Positions 54,091 through 63,948 of a DNA stretch of 64,000 bases are shown piece by piece (within the stretch, counting starts at the first letter, position 1; every line of letters starts with the position of its first letter). The stretch spans positions 2,419,001-2,483,000 of the forward strand of contig NC_015574.1 in NCBI RefSeq assembly GCF_000214725.1, read 5' to 3'. Both the position numbers and the translations under genes were made by a program. The notes under the pieces are model-generated. The model ran no database searches. It saw only the letters and a list, made by a program, of their open reading frames with translations, and was not told where the DNA came from. The DNA is from Methanobacterium paludis. GTDB taxonomy: Archaea; Methanobacteriota; Methanobacteria; Methanobacteriales; Methanobacteriaceae.

Positions 54091-54909
54091 ATGAAAAGAA
54101 ACATTATTCATATTTCAGATGTACATTTTGGAGATCCTACACATTCTGATGAGTTGGTATACAATTTAACGTCGCAAATTGAGGAAGAAAATCCAGATAT
54201 GGTAATTTTTGCAGGGGACCTCACTTACGGGGGCTTTATAAGTGAATACAACAATGCCAAGAATTTTATTGAAGAATTGAAATCTATTACTGAAACCCAT
54301 GTGGTTCCAGGAAACCATGACGCCAGGAACGTGGGTTTGGAACACTTTAAAAATTTGATTGGGGACACACATTTTGTTAAAATAGATAAAAAATGTAAAT
54401 TAGCAATAATTGGCCTTGATTCATCCCGACCAGATATTGATGACGGAAATATTGGATCATTCCAGTTAGAATGGTTGAAAGCCGAACTTGATAAAATACC
54501 AAAGAATTTCGGAAAAATGGTTATTTTTCATCACCACCTAATTCCCATACCCCAAAGTGGTCGGGAAAGGAACATTTTACTGGATTCAGGGGATATAATA
54601 CAGTTGTTAATAGATGAAGGCGTTAATATTGTACTGGGCGGGCATAAACACGTTCCCAATGTGGTGACCTTAGAGGGAATAGCTGTTATAAACTCAGGTA
54701 CTGCAACAACCAGAAGATTGAGGGGTACGGGCCATCCATGTTACAGTCAGTTAATTCTAAACGATGTGGATATGGAAGCAAACCTAATATTCACAGAATC
54801 TGGGATCAAAAAAAATGTAGCCAATTACAGTTTCGTTGAAACAGATTCAGGTGTTAAGATTCATTCATATAATCATGAAGCAGCATTTAGGATAAAACCT
54901 GTGATCTAA
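54091..54909 (+). CDS. Calcineurin-like metallophosphoesterase
   Basis: A 272-residue phosphoesterase with the complete metal-site series: ISDVHFGDP, FAGDLTYGG, VPGNHDARN, FHHHLIPIP and GGHKHVPNVV. It resembles the Icc/3',5'-cyclic-nucleotide phosphodiesterase branch; the real substrate cannot be decided. It follows the methyltransferase by ~60 bp and may be cotranscribed. It is convergent with the FMN dehydrogenase gene. Confidence 0.9.
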   Translation: MKRNIIHISDVHFGDPTHSDELVYNLTSQIEEENPDMVIFAGDLTYGGFISEYNNAKNFIEELKSITETHVVPGNHDARNVGLEHFKNLIGDTHFVKIDKKCKLAIIGLDSSRPDIDDGNIGSFQLEWLKAELDKIPKNFGKMVIFHHHLIPIPQSGRERNILLDSGDIIQLLIDEGVNIVLGGHKHVPNVVTLEGIAVINSGTATTRRLRGTGHPCYSQLILNDVDMEANLIFTESGIKKNVANYSFVETDSGVKIHSYNHEAAFRIKPVI

Positions 54910-54982
54910 TTCTTTTTTAATAAAATCAGGACTTAATCTACACAGACTATATGCCAAATTTATCGCAATTTAAAAAAATACA

Positions 54983-56226
54983 TCACGCCAAAATATCCAT
55001 ATTCGCGTCTTCAAGGGTATCACACCCTGTAAGGATCATGGCTCGCCTCAAATCATCTTTCACATAATCTAAATACTTTTTAACTGCTACTTCTCCCCCG
55101 GCAATGGACATCTGGGCCAGAGGTCTGCCAAGTAATGCCACATCAGCACCCAGGGCCAGTACTTTGAGTACGTCAAATCCTGTACGTACAGCACCATCTG
55201 CCAGTATAGGAATTTTTCCAGAAATTTCCCGAGCAATATCTGGAAGAACTTCGGCTACTGCCTGGCCTCCGTCCATAACTCTGCCCCCATGATTAGATAC
55301 ATAACAGGCACTAGCTCCTGAATCCACCACTTTACCTGCATCTTCTGAGTTCATGATGCCCTTGAATATAACAGGCTTTTCTGTAGAATCTACCAGTTCC
55401 CGGAGCTCTTTTTCGCTTTTACGGTAGACTCGTTTTTCAGGTGTGGTCCAGAATGTGGAACCGGCACATTCCAGATCCACACCAATGGCAATCACATCAA
55501 GTTTTTCGGCCAGTTTAAATAACTCAAATAATTTATCCTGTGCCTGTGGTTTGAAGGTGGGTATGCCCCATCCCTTATTTTCTCCTATGATAGTAACTCC
55601 AAGATCTTCTGGTGCAGAAGGGGTGTTTCCCACCATACCTATGGATCCAAAGGCTTTCGCCCCGTTTAAAAGACCGCGGTAGAATGATTCTTCAGGAATA
55701 GCATCATTAAGACGGGCTTTACCCCAGAAAGACTGGCCCCCATTACTGGCGCTACTATATCCTTTCCGAAGATAGATATGTCCATTTCTGGTTCGTGGTG
55801 GGCCTTAATCACTCGCATTTTAAGCTTATATTCCTGAAGGGAATTGTAATTTGCTTCAAAAGTCTTTCCCTGTCCAGCACCACCCATGCCAATGGAAGCC
55901 CCGAAATTCTGCCCGGCGCATATACGATCGGGCTGACCATTACAGACTGAATAAACCCCACAGGTTCCTGTAAGCATTTTTCGTGCTATGGTACGATAGC
56001 GATTCAGATCACCAGATTCATCCTCTTTTTCCTGGTAAACAGCCATTTTAAGGTAGAAAACTTCGTCAGTTACTTGCTGGAGGTAAGTTTTGGGCATTCC
56101 ACAGACTGGACATTCCCAGTTATCAGGGATATCTTTTAAAGTAGTTCCGGGTTCTAGATGGGAATTGAGATCCCCTTTTTCATCATCATAGGCAAAAAAA
56201 TTGCAGTAGGTGCAGATGTACTTCAT
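54983..56226 (-). pseudogene. Rubredoxin-FMN-dependent alpha-hydroxy acid dehydrogenase fusion, apparent frameshift
   Basis: Two adjacent frames (56226-55666 and 55636-54983) join if one A is restored near 55722-55726 (GTAAAG read as GTAAAAG). The joint then reads GVKARLNDAIPEESFYRG... and VGNTPSAPEDLGV. Residues 1-48 are a rubredoxin (CTYC, CPVC). A Cys-bearing linker (GTCGVYSVCNGQ) leads into an FMN-dependent LldD-like barrel with IFKGIMNSEDA, YVSNHGGRV and DGAVRTGFDVLK. The enzyme would oxidise a 2-hydroxy acid and pass electrons to rubredoxin. It is last in the fumarase/fumarate reductase operon. Confidence 0.82.
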
Positions 56227-56304
56227 TTAAGTTACCTCCTTGAATATCGGGATGTATAATGTTTTCAGCACATTAATATCGTTAGTCCCTTTTCTTTCCT
56301 TTAT

Positions 56305-57044
56305 CTAATTTATTCCTTGCCTGTCCAATAGCCTTAATGGAGGAACTCCTCTAGGACACACCTCAAAACAGTTCCCATGAAATTCACATGCCCACCAGCC
56401 GTTGGTGATATCAGCCTTTTGCAGTCGTTTACTGCCTTCATCATCTCGTGGATCAATGTAGAATTGGTAAAGTTTGGCTAGAGCAGCAGGTCCCAGATAT
56501 TCTGGATTTTTCCCATTAACAGGGCATGCTCCGAAACAGGCGGCACAGAGAATGCAGTTAGTATATAATTCAAGTTCTTGCATCTCTGCCGGTCCATGAG
56601 TCGTTCCTTTTCAGGAGTTGGATCGGATGGTCTTAAAACAGGATCTACAAACTTGTAATTTTGGAAAAAGGTAGTCGTGTCCACCATAAGATCTTTGATA
56701 ACTGGTAGATGGGGTAGGGGCTCTATTAAAATCTCTTCATCTGAATTCCGCAGTACATTTTCTCCTATTGTAGCATCTGGAGAGAAATCAGTCTTTATAT
56801 CCCCTTTAAGAATTGATGTCACTTGAGTTCGGCAGGCAAGTCTGGGAACTTTGTTAATGAGCATGGCACATGTACCACATACTGCACCTCTACACGAGTA
56901 ACGAAATGCGATAGAATCGTCGAAATGTTCCTGAATCTGAAATAGTGCTTCTAAAATTGTCATTCCTGGGTTTGGCTCCAACTCGAATGTATCGTAGCGT
57001 GGTGAATCCATTCCTTCATGATAGCGGAATACTTTAAGTTTCAT
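56305..57044 (-). pseudogene. frdB: Fumarate reductase/succinate dehydrogenase iron-sulfur subunit, apparent frameshift
   Basis: Two frames join with one added C near 56590: MDPAEMQELELYTNCILCAA. Together they give ~247 residues. The N-terminal 2Fe-2S domain has SCRGAVCGTCAMLI, and the C-terminal ferredoxin region has CILCAACFGACP and CEFHGNCFEVCP. It ends there, without the HdrB-like CCG domain found at the C terminus of methanogen thiol:fumarate reductase TfrB. The physiological electron donor is therefore not obvious. The start overlaps the stop of the flavoprotein gene by one base. A sequence error is likely. Confidence 0.85.
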
Positions 57045-58897
57045 TAGTAAAAGCGCTCCTCTGGTTCAAACATACCTATGTTAACTGGTTTATATGACAG
57101 CTGCATCTGATTATCTTTCATTGAGATCATTGTATGCTTCAAGAATCCTTCATCATCCCGTTTCGGATAATCAGTTCTACTATGGGAACCACGGCTCTCT
57201 TCTCTTCCTAAAGCACCCATAGCAACTGCTTCTGCCAGATAAAGCATATTTTCCAGTTCAAAAAACCTGATAAGTGTTTGATTCACGACCCGTTCTTTAT
57301 TATTGATACTGACATGGGAACTCTGCTCCTGCAATTTTTTAATCTTTAAAAGTCCCTCCTGCATCCTGGAATCTTCACGATAAATGCCAAACTTGTCAGA
57401 CATGGTTTTTTTCATTTCATCCATAATTTTAAAGAGGTTTTCTCCCTCGTTTAGTTTAAGAATTTCATCAATCCACGAATTTTTTTCCTGCATTGCATGT
57501 TTTATCGGTTCTAATGAGGGTTCATCCATATTGGGGATATCTCTAATGATACTATCAGCTACCAGCCTACCAAATACCACTGTTTCCAGAAGTGAATTTC
57601 CCCCAAGCCGGTTGGCCCCGTGAACACTGATGCATGCACATTCACCTGCAGCATAGAGGCCAGAAATAGGGGTAGCTCCGTTGATATCCACATGAATTCC
57701 ACCCATTGAATAGTGTTGACCTGTCTGGACAGGTAGAGGATCTTTAATAGGATCTACTCCTGCAAAATCCATGGATATCTGTCTTATCCCAGGTAAACGT
57801 TTTTTAATCTGATCAGCACCCACATGGCGGAGATCCAGATGTACATATCCTCCATTAAATCCTTTGCCTTCGGCTATTTCCTGTTCAATGGCTCGGGCCA
57901 CCACATCTCGTGGGGCAAGATCCATGGATTGGGGAGCGTATCGTTCCATAAAACGTTCCCCATTTTGGTTCAGGAGAATGCCCCCCTCACCACGTGCCCC
58001 TTCAGTTATTAGAATGTTGGTTCCATAAAGGGTCGTGGGATGGAACTGCACAAACTCCATATCTTTGAGAGGAGCACCTGCACGAAGGGCCAGTGCCTGT
58101 CCGTCGCCTGTATTGATAAGAGCATTGGTGGAATTGTCAAAAATTCTACCAAAACCACCCGTTGACATGAGCACGGCCTTGACTGCAAATCCATGTATCA
58201 ATCCGGTCATGATATCCAGGGCTGTGCATCCTGTACACTGCCCATGTTCAGTTACCAGAGATGTAACAAAAAATTCTTCATATACTCTGATATTTCGGGA
58301 TACGATCTGCTCATAGAGAGTATTAAGTGCGTTATGGCCACTACGATCAGCTGCATAGCAGGTTCTAGGAAATCCTACCCCTCCAAAGGGTCTCTGAGCA
58401 ATTTTTCCATTTTCAAGCCTCGACCAGGCAGTTCCCATATGTTCCAGTTCGATCACAGTTTTAGGGGCTTCACGGCACATTAGGACCACAGCATCCTGAT
58501 CTGCCAGATAATCAGAACCTTTTATAGTGTCGTAAGCATGCATTTTCCAGCTATCTGCCGTATCATCTGGACCGGGAACATTACCTAAAGAAGCATTCAT
58601 TCCCCCATGGGCTGCCACAGAATGGGATCGTAGAGGATGAACCTTGGAAATTACTGCTACGTTGAGTCCTGCATCTGATACCCGTATTGCAGCTCGAAGT
58701 CCGGTTAATCCTCCTCCTATTATAACAACATCGTACCTGTGAATTGATGATAAATCCAAATCAGTACCAACTTCTTTATCAGGAGTTATCCTAGACCCAT
58801 TGGTTTCAAAATATTTTTTTAATGATTTATATCTTGTTTTAAAATTTTCTAATCGTGAAGGGGGCTTTTTATCTTTAATAGATCTGATAACTTCCAC
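57044..58897 (-). CDS. frdA: Fumarate reductase/succinate dehydrogenase flavoprotein subunit
   Basis: A 617-residue flavoprotein. The FAD site is YDVVIIGGGLTGLRAAI. His92 in LRSHSVAAHGG lies where other FrdA/SdhA proteins attach FAD covalently. HGANRLGGNSLLE and DYPKRDDEGF are present. An N-terminal extension of ~50 basic residues is unusual. It may correspond to TfrA of methanogens (thiol:fumarate reductase), but the B subunit next to it lacks the HdrB-like part. It reduces fumarate to succinate. It sits between fumC and frdB in one operon. Confidence 0.92.
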   Translation of the reverse strand: MEVIRSIKDKKPPSRLENFKTRYKSLKKYFETNGSRITPDKEVGTDLDLSSIHRYDVVIIGGGLTGLRAAIRVSDAGLNVAVISKVHPLRSHSVAAHGGMNASLGNVPGPDDTADSWKMHAYDTIKGSDYLADQDAVVLMCREAPKTVIELEHMGTAWSRLENGKIAQRPFGGVGFPRTCYAADRSGHNALNTLYEQIVSRNIRVYEEFFVTSLVTEHGQCTGCTALDIMTGLIHGFAVKAVLMSTGGFGRIFDNSTNALINTGDGQALALRAGAPLKDMEFVQFHPTTLYGTNILITEGARGEGGILLNQNGERFMERYAPQSMDLAPRDVVARAIEQEIAEGKGFNGGYVHLDLRHVGADQIKKRLPGIRQISMDFAGVDPIKDPLPVQTGQHYSMGGIHVDINGATPISGLYAAGECACISVHGANRLGGNSLLETVVFGRLVADSIIRDIPNMDEPSLEPIKHAMQEKNSWIDEILKLNEGENLFKIMDEMKKTMSDKFGIYREDSRMQEGLLKIKKLQEQSSHVSINNKERVVNQTLIRFFELENMLYLAEAVAMGALGREESRGSHSRTDYPKRDDEGFLKHTMISMKDNQMQLSYKPVNIGMFEPEERFY

Positions 58898-58954
58898 TCA
58901 ATCACCTTTCCCTCAATCACCTTAAATTATTCTTTTGCCTTAATCCTGGTTTCT

Positions 58955-60370
58955 TTAATATTTCTTTTTTTGAGGTAAGTTGGGATTAACCATCTTCACA
59001 GGATCAACTAATAGGTTAAATTCATCTTCTGAAAGATATTTTAAATTCAAAATAGCTTCTTTAAGAGTTAAATCATTATTAAATGCGTAATTTGCGGCTT
59101 TTGATGCCTTGTCATATCCAATAACAGGACTTAACGCAGTTACTAACATGAGGGATTGCTCTAAAAATATATTAATCTGTTTTTTATTGGGTTCAAGACC
59201 CTTTACTAGAAATGATCGGAAGTTACGGCAGCCATCAGCCAGTATCCGTATGGACTGCAGGATATTACGTATCATCAACGGTTTGTAAACATTCATTTCC
59301 AGATAACCCCCGCCGCCTCCCATGGTTACTGCCACATCATTAGCCATTACTTGAACTGCTATCATGGATAATGCCTCACATTGAGTGGGGTTTATTTTCC
59401 CGGGCATTATAGATGAACCGGGTTCATTAGCAGGAATATCAAGTTCATGGATACCGCAGCGCGGTCCGCAACTTAATAAACGAATATCGTTGGCTATTTT
59501 GTATAGTGAAGTGGCCAGGGTTTTTAAAGTGCCACTCATCATCACCATGGCGTCATGTGATCCCTGTACAGTGAATTTGATGGGAGCTGTGACAAAGGGC
59601 ATCCCCGTTATTCTAGCTATTTTCTCGGCTACTTCTTTATCAAATCCCGGAGCAGTATTAATCCCCGTTCCCACAGCTGTACCTCCCAATGATAACTTAT
59701 ATAAATCCTGTAAACTGTCCTCTAAACGCTTTAAATTATCATTTAACATGCCCACATAACCTGAAAATTCCTGGCCTAATGTTATTGGTGTAGCATCCTG
59801 CATGTGGGTACGGCCAATCTTGACAATATCTTTCCATTCTTCTGATTTAATATGCAACGAATCACGTAATTGTTTCACAGAGGGGATTAATTGCTCATTT
59901 ACACCTTTTGCTGTGGCAATATACATGGCCGAAGGAAAAGAATCGTTGGACGACTGAGACATGTTCACATGATTGTTAGGATGCACTGGTTTTTTACTGC
60001 CCAAGGGCGTTCCTGCCAATTGTGAGCAGCGATTGGAAATCACTTCATTTACATTCATATTGAACTGAGTCCCGCTTCCCGAAATCCACACATGGAGGGG
60101 GAATTGATCCTGATGTTTACCCGCTAGAATTTCGTCGCAAACCCAGACTATCAGATCTTTCTGCTCCTTTTCAAGCCTGCCACCATTTAAATTAACCAGT
60201 GCCGCAGCTTTTTTTATAATTGCATAAGATTCAATCATTTCTTTTGGCATCGGATCGTCACCAATGCTGAAATACTTTAGAGAACGTTGAGTTTGGGCCC
60301 CCCACAACTTATCCAAAGGGACCTGAACCTCACCTAGACTATCTGTCTCTTTCCGAAACTCGTTTGGCAT
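58955..60370 (-). CDS. fumC: Class II fumarate hydratase
   Basis: A 471-residue aspartase/fumarase superfamily enzyme. The signature loop GSSIMPGKINPTQCEA is intact, as are GSGTQFNMNVNEVI and TAVGTGINTAPGF. It interconverts malate and fumarate without an iron-sulfur cluster. Methanobacteriales generally use the two-subunit class I fumarase, so a class II enzyme could have been acquired from bacteria; that is inference. It precedes the fumarate reductase genes on the same strand by ~60 bp. Confidence 0.94.
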   Translation of the reverse strand: MPNEFRKETDSLGEVQVPLDKLWGAQTQRSLKYFSIGDDPMPKEMIESYAIIKKAAALVNLNGGRLEKEQKDLIVWVCDEILAGKHQDQFPLHVWISGSGTQFNMNVNEVISNRCSQLAGTPLGSKKPVHPNNHVNMSQSSNDSFPSAMYIATAKGVNEQLIPSVKQLRDSLHIKSEEWKDIVKIGRTHMQDATPITLGQEFSGYVGMLNDNLKRLEDSLQDLYKLSLGGTAVGTGINTAPGFDKEVAEKIARITGMPFVTAPIKFTVQGSHDAMVMMSGTLKTLATSLYKIANDIRLLSCGPRCGIHELDIPANEPGSSIMPGKINPTQCEALSMIAVQVMANDVAVTMGGGGGYLEMNVYKPLMIRNILQSIRILADGCRNFRSFLVKGLEPNKKQINIFLEQSLMLVTALSPVIGYDKASKAANYAFNNDLTLKEAILNLKYLSEDEFNLLVDPVKMVNPNLPQKKKY

Positions 60371-60662
60371 ATATACCCCCTTCGACCTATATTCAGAACT
60401 ATTAGAGATTTTAGATTTGATTTCTAGATTAAAATAATGTTATTCTTATTATTATTTTGTGTTTCAAAACTTATTATATTTTGTAGGTATTCAATTTAAA
60501 AAACATGTTCCGGGGTTTTCATTAATCTAAAGACTAATAATCGAAATAAAAATTAAAAAGACGATTTGAATGGTAAGTTTGTAAAATTTTAAACTAAAAT
60601 AGAAAGTATATTAGATTAATAGAGGATATTAAAACTTTATTTATTTGTTAAATAATAATTGT
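60371..60662. other. AT-rich intergenic region
   Basis: About 290 bp between the fumC start and the end of a rhodanese gene on the same strand. It should hold the fumC operon promoter. No further element recognised. Confidence 0.45.
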
Positions 60663-61004
60663 TTATTCACTTACCAAAGGAAGCTTACTGATCTTCCAGG
60701 CCACGAAACCTCCAAGGATATTGTAGGCACCTTTGAAACCAGAATCCCTCATTTTATCCATGAAGTAACCACCTCTAACCCCACTTTTACAGTATATGAG
60801 ATAGTTCTGTTCTTTATCCAATTTCTCCACTTTCTGTTGAAATTCGTGTCCATCATAATCTAAATTCAAAGCATCGGGGACGTGCTCTTTTTCAAAGTCC
60901 TCTTTAGGCCTAATATCCAGAATGGTAATCTCATGGCCTCGTTCTTCAATTAATTTAAGTGCTTCATGGGGAGTTATTGTTACAAATTGGGGCATTATAA
61001 TCAC
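60663..61004 (-). CDS. Single-domain rhodanese-like protein
   Basis: A 113-residue rhodanese with loop YCKSGVRGG and FVTITPHEALKLIEE at the N terminus. It resembles the 27630 paralogue in its end (YNILGGFVAWKISKLP against YNILGGFAGWKITKLP). Three paralogues are therefore spread over the window. Confidence 0.92.
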   Translation of the reverse strand: MIIMPQFVTITPHEALKLIEERGHEITILDIRPKEDFEKEHVPDALNLDYDGHEFQQKVEKLDKEQNYLIYCKSGVRGGYFMDKMRDSGFKGAYNILGGFVAWKISKLPLVSE

Positions 61005-61162
61005 TCTCTTGTAGAATTAATGGCCTGTAATTGGGCCCATCTTTACACTTGTATTGTATGGCTCTATGGAATAATAAAATTTGTGAATGTCTTACAAGAT
61101 CGTGGCCTCAAATATCATCCCTGAAAAATGATGAGAAAAATAAATAAGTTACAAACCTAAAA

Positions 61163-61747
61163 ATGAGTATCATGAAAAAACGCTGCCTATGGGCTAAAAA
61201 AGACCCTTTAATCATAGAGTACCATGATAAAGAATGGGGCGTTCCAGTCCATGACGATCAACGCCTTTTCGAGTTTCTGATACTGGAGGGGGCACAGGCA
61301 GGTCTAAGCTGGACCACCATACTCAGAAAAAGGGATAATTATCGTGAGGCATTTGATGATTTTGACCCTGCAAAAGTTGCAGTCTACGATGACCATAAAA
61401 TTGAGGAATTGAGGAAAAATGCGGGTATAGTGCGTAACCGCCTCAAGATCGCTTCTGCCATCACCAATGCACAGGCGGTTCTTGAAATTCAAAGGGAGTT
61501 TAAAAGTTTCGATTCCTACATCTGGAAATTTGTAGGGGGCAAACCCATCCAAAACAGATGGAAAAACCTGCAAGATGTGCCATCATCTACAAGAGAGTCT
61601 GAAAATATGAGTTTAGACCTGAAAAAGATAGGTTTCAAGTTTGTGGGTCCTACCATATGTTACGCTTTTATGCAAGCTGTTGGCATGGTCAACGACCATA
61701 CTACAGATTGTTTCAGGCACTTGGAATTGCTGAAAGATCACCCTTAA
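61163..61747 (+). CDS. tag: DNA-3-methyladenine glycosylase I
   Basis: A 194-residue Tag enzyme. It removes 3-methyladenine from alkylated DNA. Seen are KRCLWAKKDPLIIEYHDKEW, EGAQAGLSWTTIL and a C-terminal zinc-binding element with His in VNDHTTDCFRH. The second in-frame ATG at 61172 is an alternative start. It is more typical of bacteria than archaea, suggesting transfer. It is a single gene. Confidence 0.92.
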   Translation: MSIMKKRCLWAKKDPLIIEYHDKEWGVPVHDDQRLFEFLILEGAQAGLSWTTILRKRDNYREAFDDFDPAKVAVYDDHKIEELRKNAGIVRNRLKIASAITNAQAVLEIQREFKSFDSYIWKFVGGKPIQNRWKNLQDVPSSTRESENMSLDLKKIGFKFVGPTICYAFMQAVGMVNDHTTDCFRHLELLKDHP

Positions 61748-62069
61748 AGAGATCATCACACAAACCCATTGAAACAAGGATTGAATGGCCCGCATAACCT
61801 TTAAAAATCCAGGATTAAAGCTTTTTATTGCATATACTGAAATTTTGTGATAAAAAAAGAATTTTAATTTGAAAAGAAGTTAAAAAGAATGATCTCCGTA
61901 TCTTTGAAGCGTTATTTCCCCTTAAAGACAATTTGAAGTCTGAAATCAAAAAAATAATCTTACAACCACCATAAAATTATATACAATGATCTAAAAAATA
62001 GTAGTATTATTAATTGAGGAACAAGTTTTAAAAAATGGAGGGTTACCATTTAAAACCATAGCAATTACT
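61748..62069. other. Intergenic region before the malic enzyme
   Basis: About 320 bp, AT-rich, without a supported gene. A strong GGAGGG (62037-62042) lies 28 bp before the GTG of the malic enzyme and is not at ribosome-binding distance. This leaves the true start somewhat open. Confidence 0.45.
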
Positions 62070-63776
62070 GTGGAAAAGGAAGGAACCACATACGTTGAAA
62101 CATACCTCAAAGGAGCACAACTCCTGCAATCAGCCCATCTGAATAAGGGCACCGCTTTTAGTAACGAAGAAAGAAAAGAATTCTCTTTAAAAGGCCTCTT
62201 ACCTCCAGTTGTGGAAACAATAGAAGACCAACTTCAAAGAGCCTACCGTCAGTTCTCTTTACAACCAGACGATCTTCAAAGAAATATATTTTTAAACAAC
62301 CTCTACAACACCAATGAAACGCTTTTTTTCAAGCTCATCTCAGAGCATGTTGATGAGATGATGCCGATAATTTACACTCCAACTGCAGGTTTAGCAATCC
62401 AGCATTACAGCAACGAATTTCGAAACCCTCGTGGTATTTATATATCTTACCAGGATCAGGATAACATTGATGAGATTCTAGACAATCTAAGTAATGATGA
62501 AATTGATCTAATAGTTTTAACAGATTCTGAACAGATACTGGGAATAGGGGACCAGGGAGCCAACGGAATCGGTATTTCAGTGGCTAAAATTGTGATATAC
62601 ACCCTTTGTGCTGGTGTTAATCCTCGAAGAATGCTGCCTGTAATGATCGATGTTGGAACCAACAACACCCGGCTTCTAAACGACCCACTCTACATTGGAT
62701 GGCGCCATCCCAGGATCAGTGGCAGGACCTACGACCGGTTTGTGAATAAGGTTGTAGAATCCATCAGAAGAAAATTTCCGGATGTTTTCCTCCAGTGGGA
62801 AGATTTTGGGAAGAAAAAGGCCAGATGCAACCTTGACGAGTATCAAGATAAAATCTGCACCTTCAACGATGATATACAGGGCACTGGGGCGGTTACAATG
62901 GCTGCACTCCTTAACGCTTCCAGACTGACCGAAACCCGATTATCAGACCACAAAGTTGTGATATTTGGTGCTGGAACAGCAGGCTGCGGAATTGCGGACA
63001 GGATCTGTGAGTGGATGGTAAAAGATGGTCTCAGCCAGGATGAGGCCCGTTCCAGGTTCTGGCTCATGGACAGTGAAGGGTTAATAACAGACGATAGGGA
63101 GAATCTTGATTACTTCAAAGCCCATTACGCCAGGCCACAGGATGAAACCAAAAACTGGGATTTGAAAGATAACTCCATATGTCTTCTGGACGTTGTCCGC
63201 AACGTAAAACCCACCATTCTTATTGGCACCAGCGCCGTTCATGGTGCATTCAATGAGGATGTGGTGAGAGCCATGGCATCGGCAGTTGAAAGGCCGGTTA
63301 TATTTCCAATTTCCAACCCTCCAAGCTTGGCGGAGGCCGATCCAGAGGATGTGCTTAAGTGGACTGGTGGAAGGGCCCTGGTTGCCGCAGGAAGTCCACA
63401 TGACGATGTTACAGTAAATGGAAAGAAAATATTTGTGGCACAATGCAACAATGCATTTATATTTCCAGGATTAGGTTTAGGGGTGATCTGCGCCCGGGCA
63501 AAAAGGGTGACCCCCGCAATGATCGATGCTACTGTAATGGAACTGGGCGATGCAGTTAAGCTCCATGTCGATCATGGCGAAAGGCTGCTCCCAGAAGTCT
63601 CCAAACTTCAGGAAGTGAGTAAAAATATCGCAGTGGCTGTGGTTAAGAGAGCAGTGCATGAAGGAGTTGCCAGAATTGACCCTGAAGAGGATGTAGAAGA
63701 ACTAGTTAATCGGAACATGTGGAAGCCTGTGTATATTCCTTACAAAGAAATGAAACATTCCGAAGCTTCTAAATAA
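62070..63776 (+). CDS. NAD(P)-dependent malic enzyme (large type)
   Basis: A 568-residue malic enzyme of the SfcA/MaeA type. It interconverts malate with pyruvate and CO2. Family segments include IYTPTAGLAIQHYS, FNDDIQGTGAVTMAAL, VIFGAGTAGCGIADRI and ISNPPSLAEA. The reading frame is open some 20 codons upstream of the GTG at 62070 but has no ATG. The GTG yields VEKEGTTYVETYL, which matches the usual N terminus. With fumC and frdAB nearby it would complete a pyruvate-malate-fumarate-succinate branch. Confidence 0.93.
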   Translation: MEKEGTTYVETYLKGAQLLQSAHLNKGTAFSNEERKEFSLKGLLPPVVETIEDQLQRAYRQFSLQPDDLQRNIFLNNLYNTNETLFFKLISEHVDEMMPIIYTPTAGLAIQHYSNEFRNPRGIYISYQDQDNIDEILDNLSNDEIDLIVLTDSEQILGIGDQGANGIGISVAKIVIYTLCAGVNPRRMLPVMIDVGTNNTRLLNDPLYIGWRHPRISGRTYDRFVNKVVESIRRKFPDVFLQWEDFGKKKARCNLDEYQDKICTFNDDIQGTGAVTMAALLNASRLTETRLSDHKVVIFGAGTAGCGIADRICEWMVKDGLSQDEARSRFWLMDSEGLITDDRENLDYFKAHYARPQDETKNWDLKDNSICLLDVVRNVKPTILIGTSAVHGAFNEDVVRAMASAVERPVIFPISNPPSLAEADPEDVLKWTGGRALVAAGSPHDDVTVNGKKIFVAQCNNAFIFPGLGLGVICARAKRVTPAMIDATVMELGDAVKLHVDHGERLLPEVSKLQEVSKNIAVAVVKRAVHEGVARIDPEEDVEELVNRNMWKPVYIPYKEMKHSEASK

Positions 63777-63948
63777 ACTATTCGATCATTCTCTTTTCTA
63801 TTTTTTGGATTACCTTAGGTTATTATCCGAATAGGAATATTTAAGTTTCTGCCGGATAAAGGACCTGATAAAGGAATATAAACTTGGGTTATCATAAGTC
63901 TATTTTAGAAATAATAATTTTTAGAAATAATATTGAGGTGGTCTCAAC

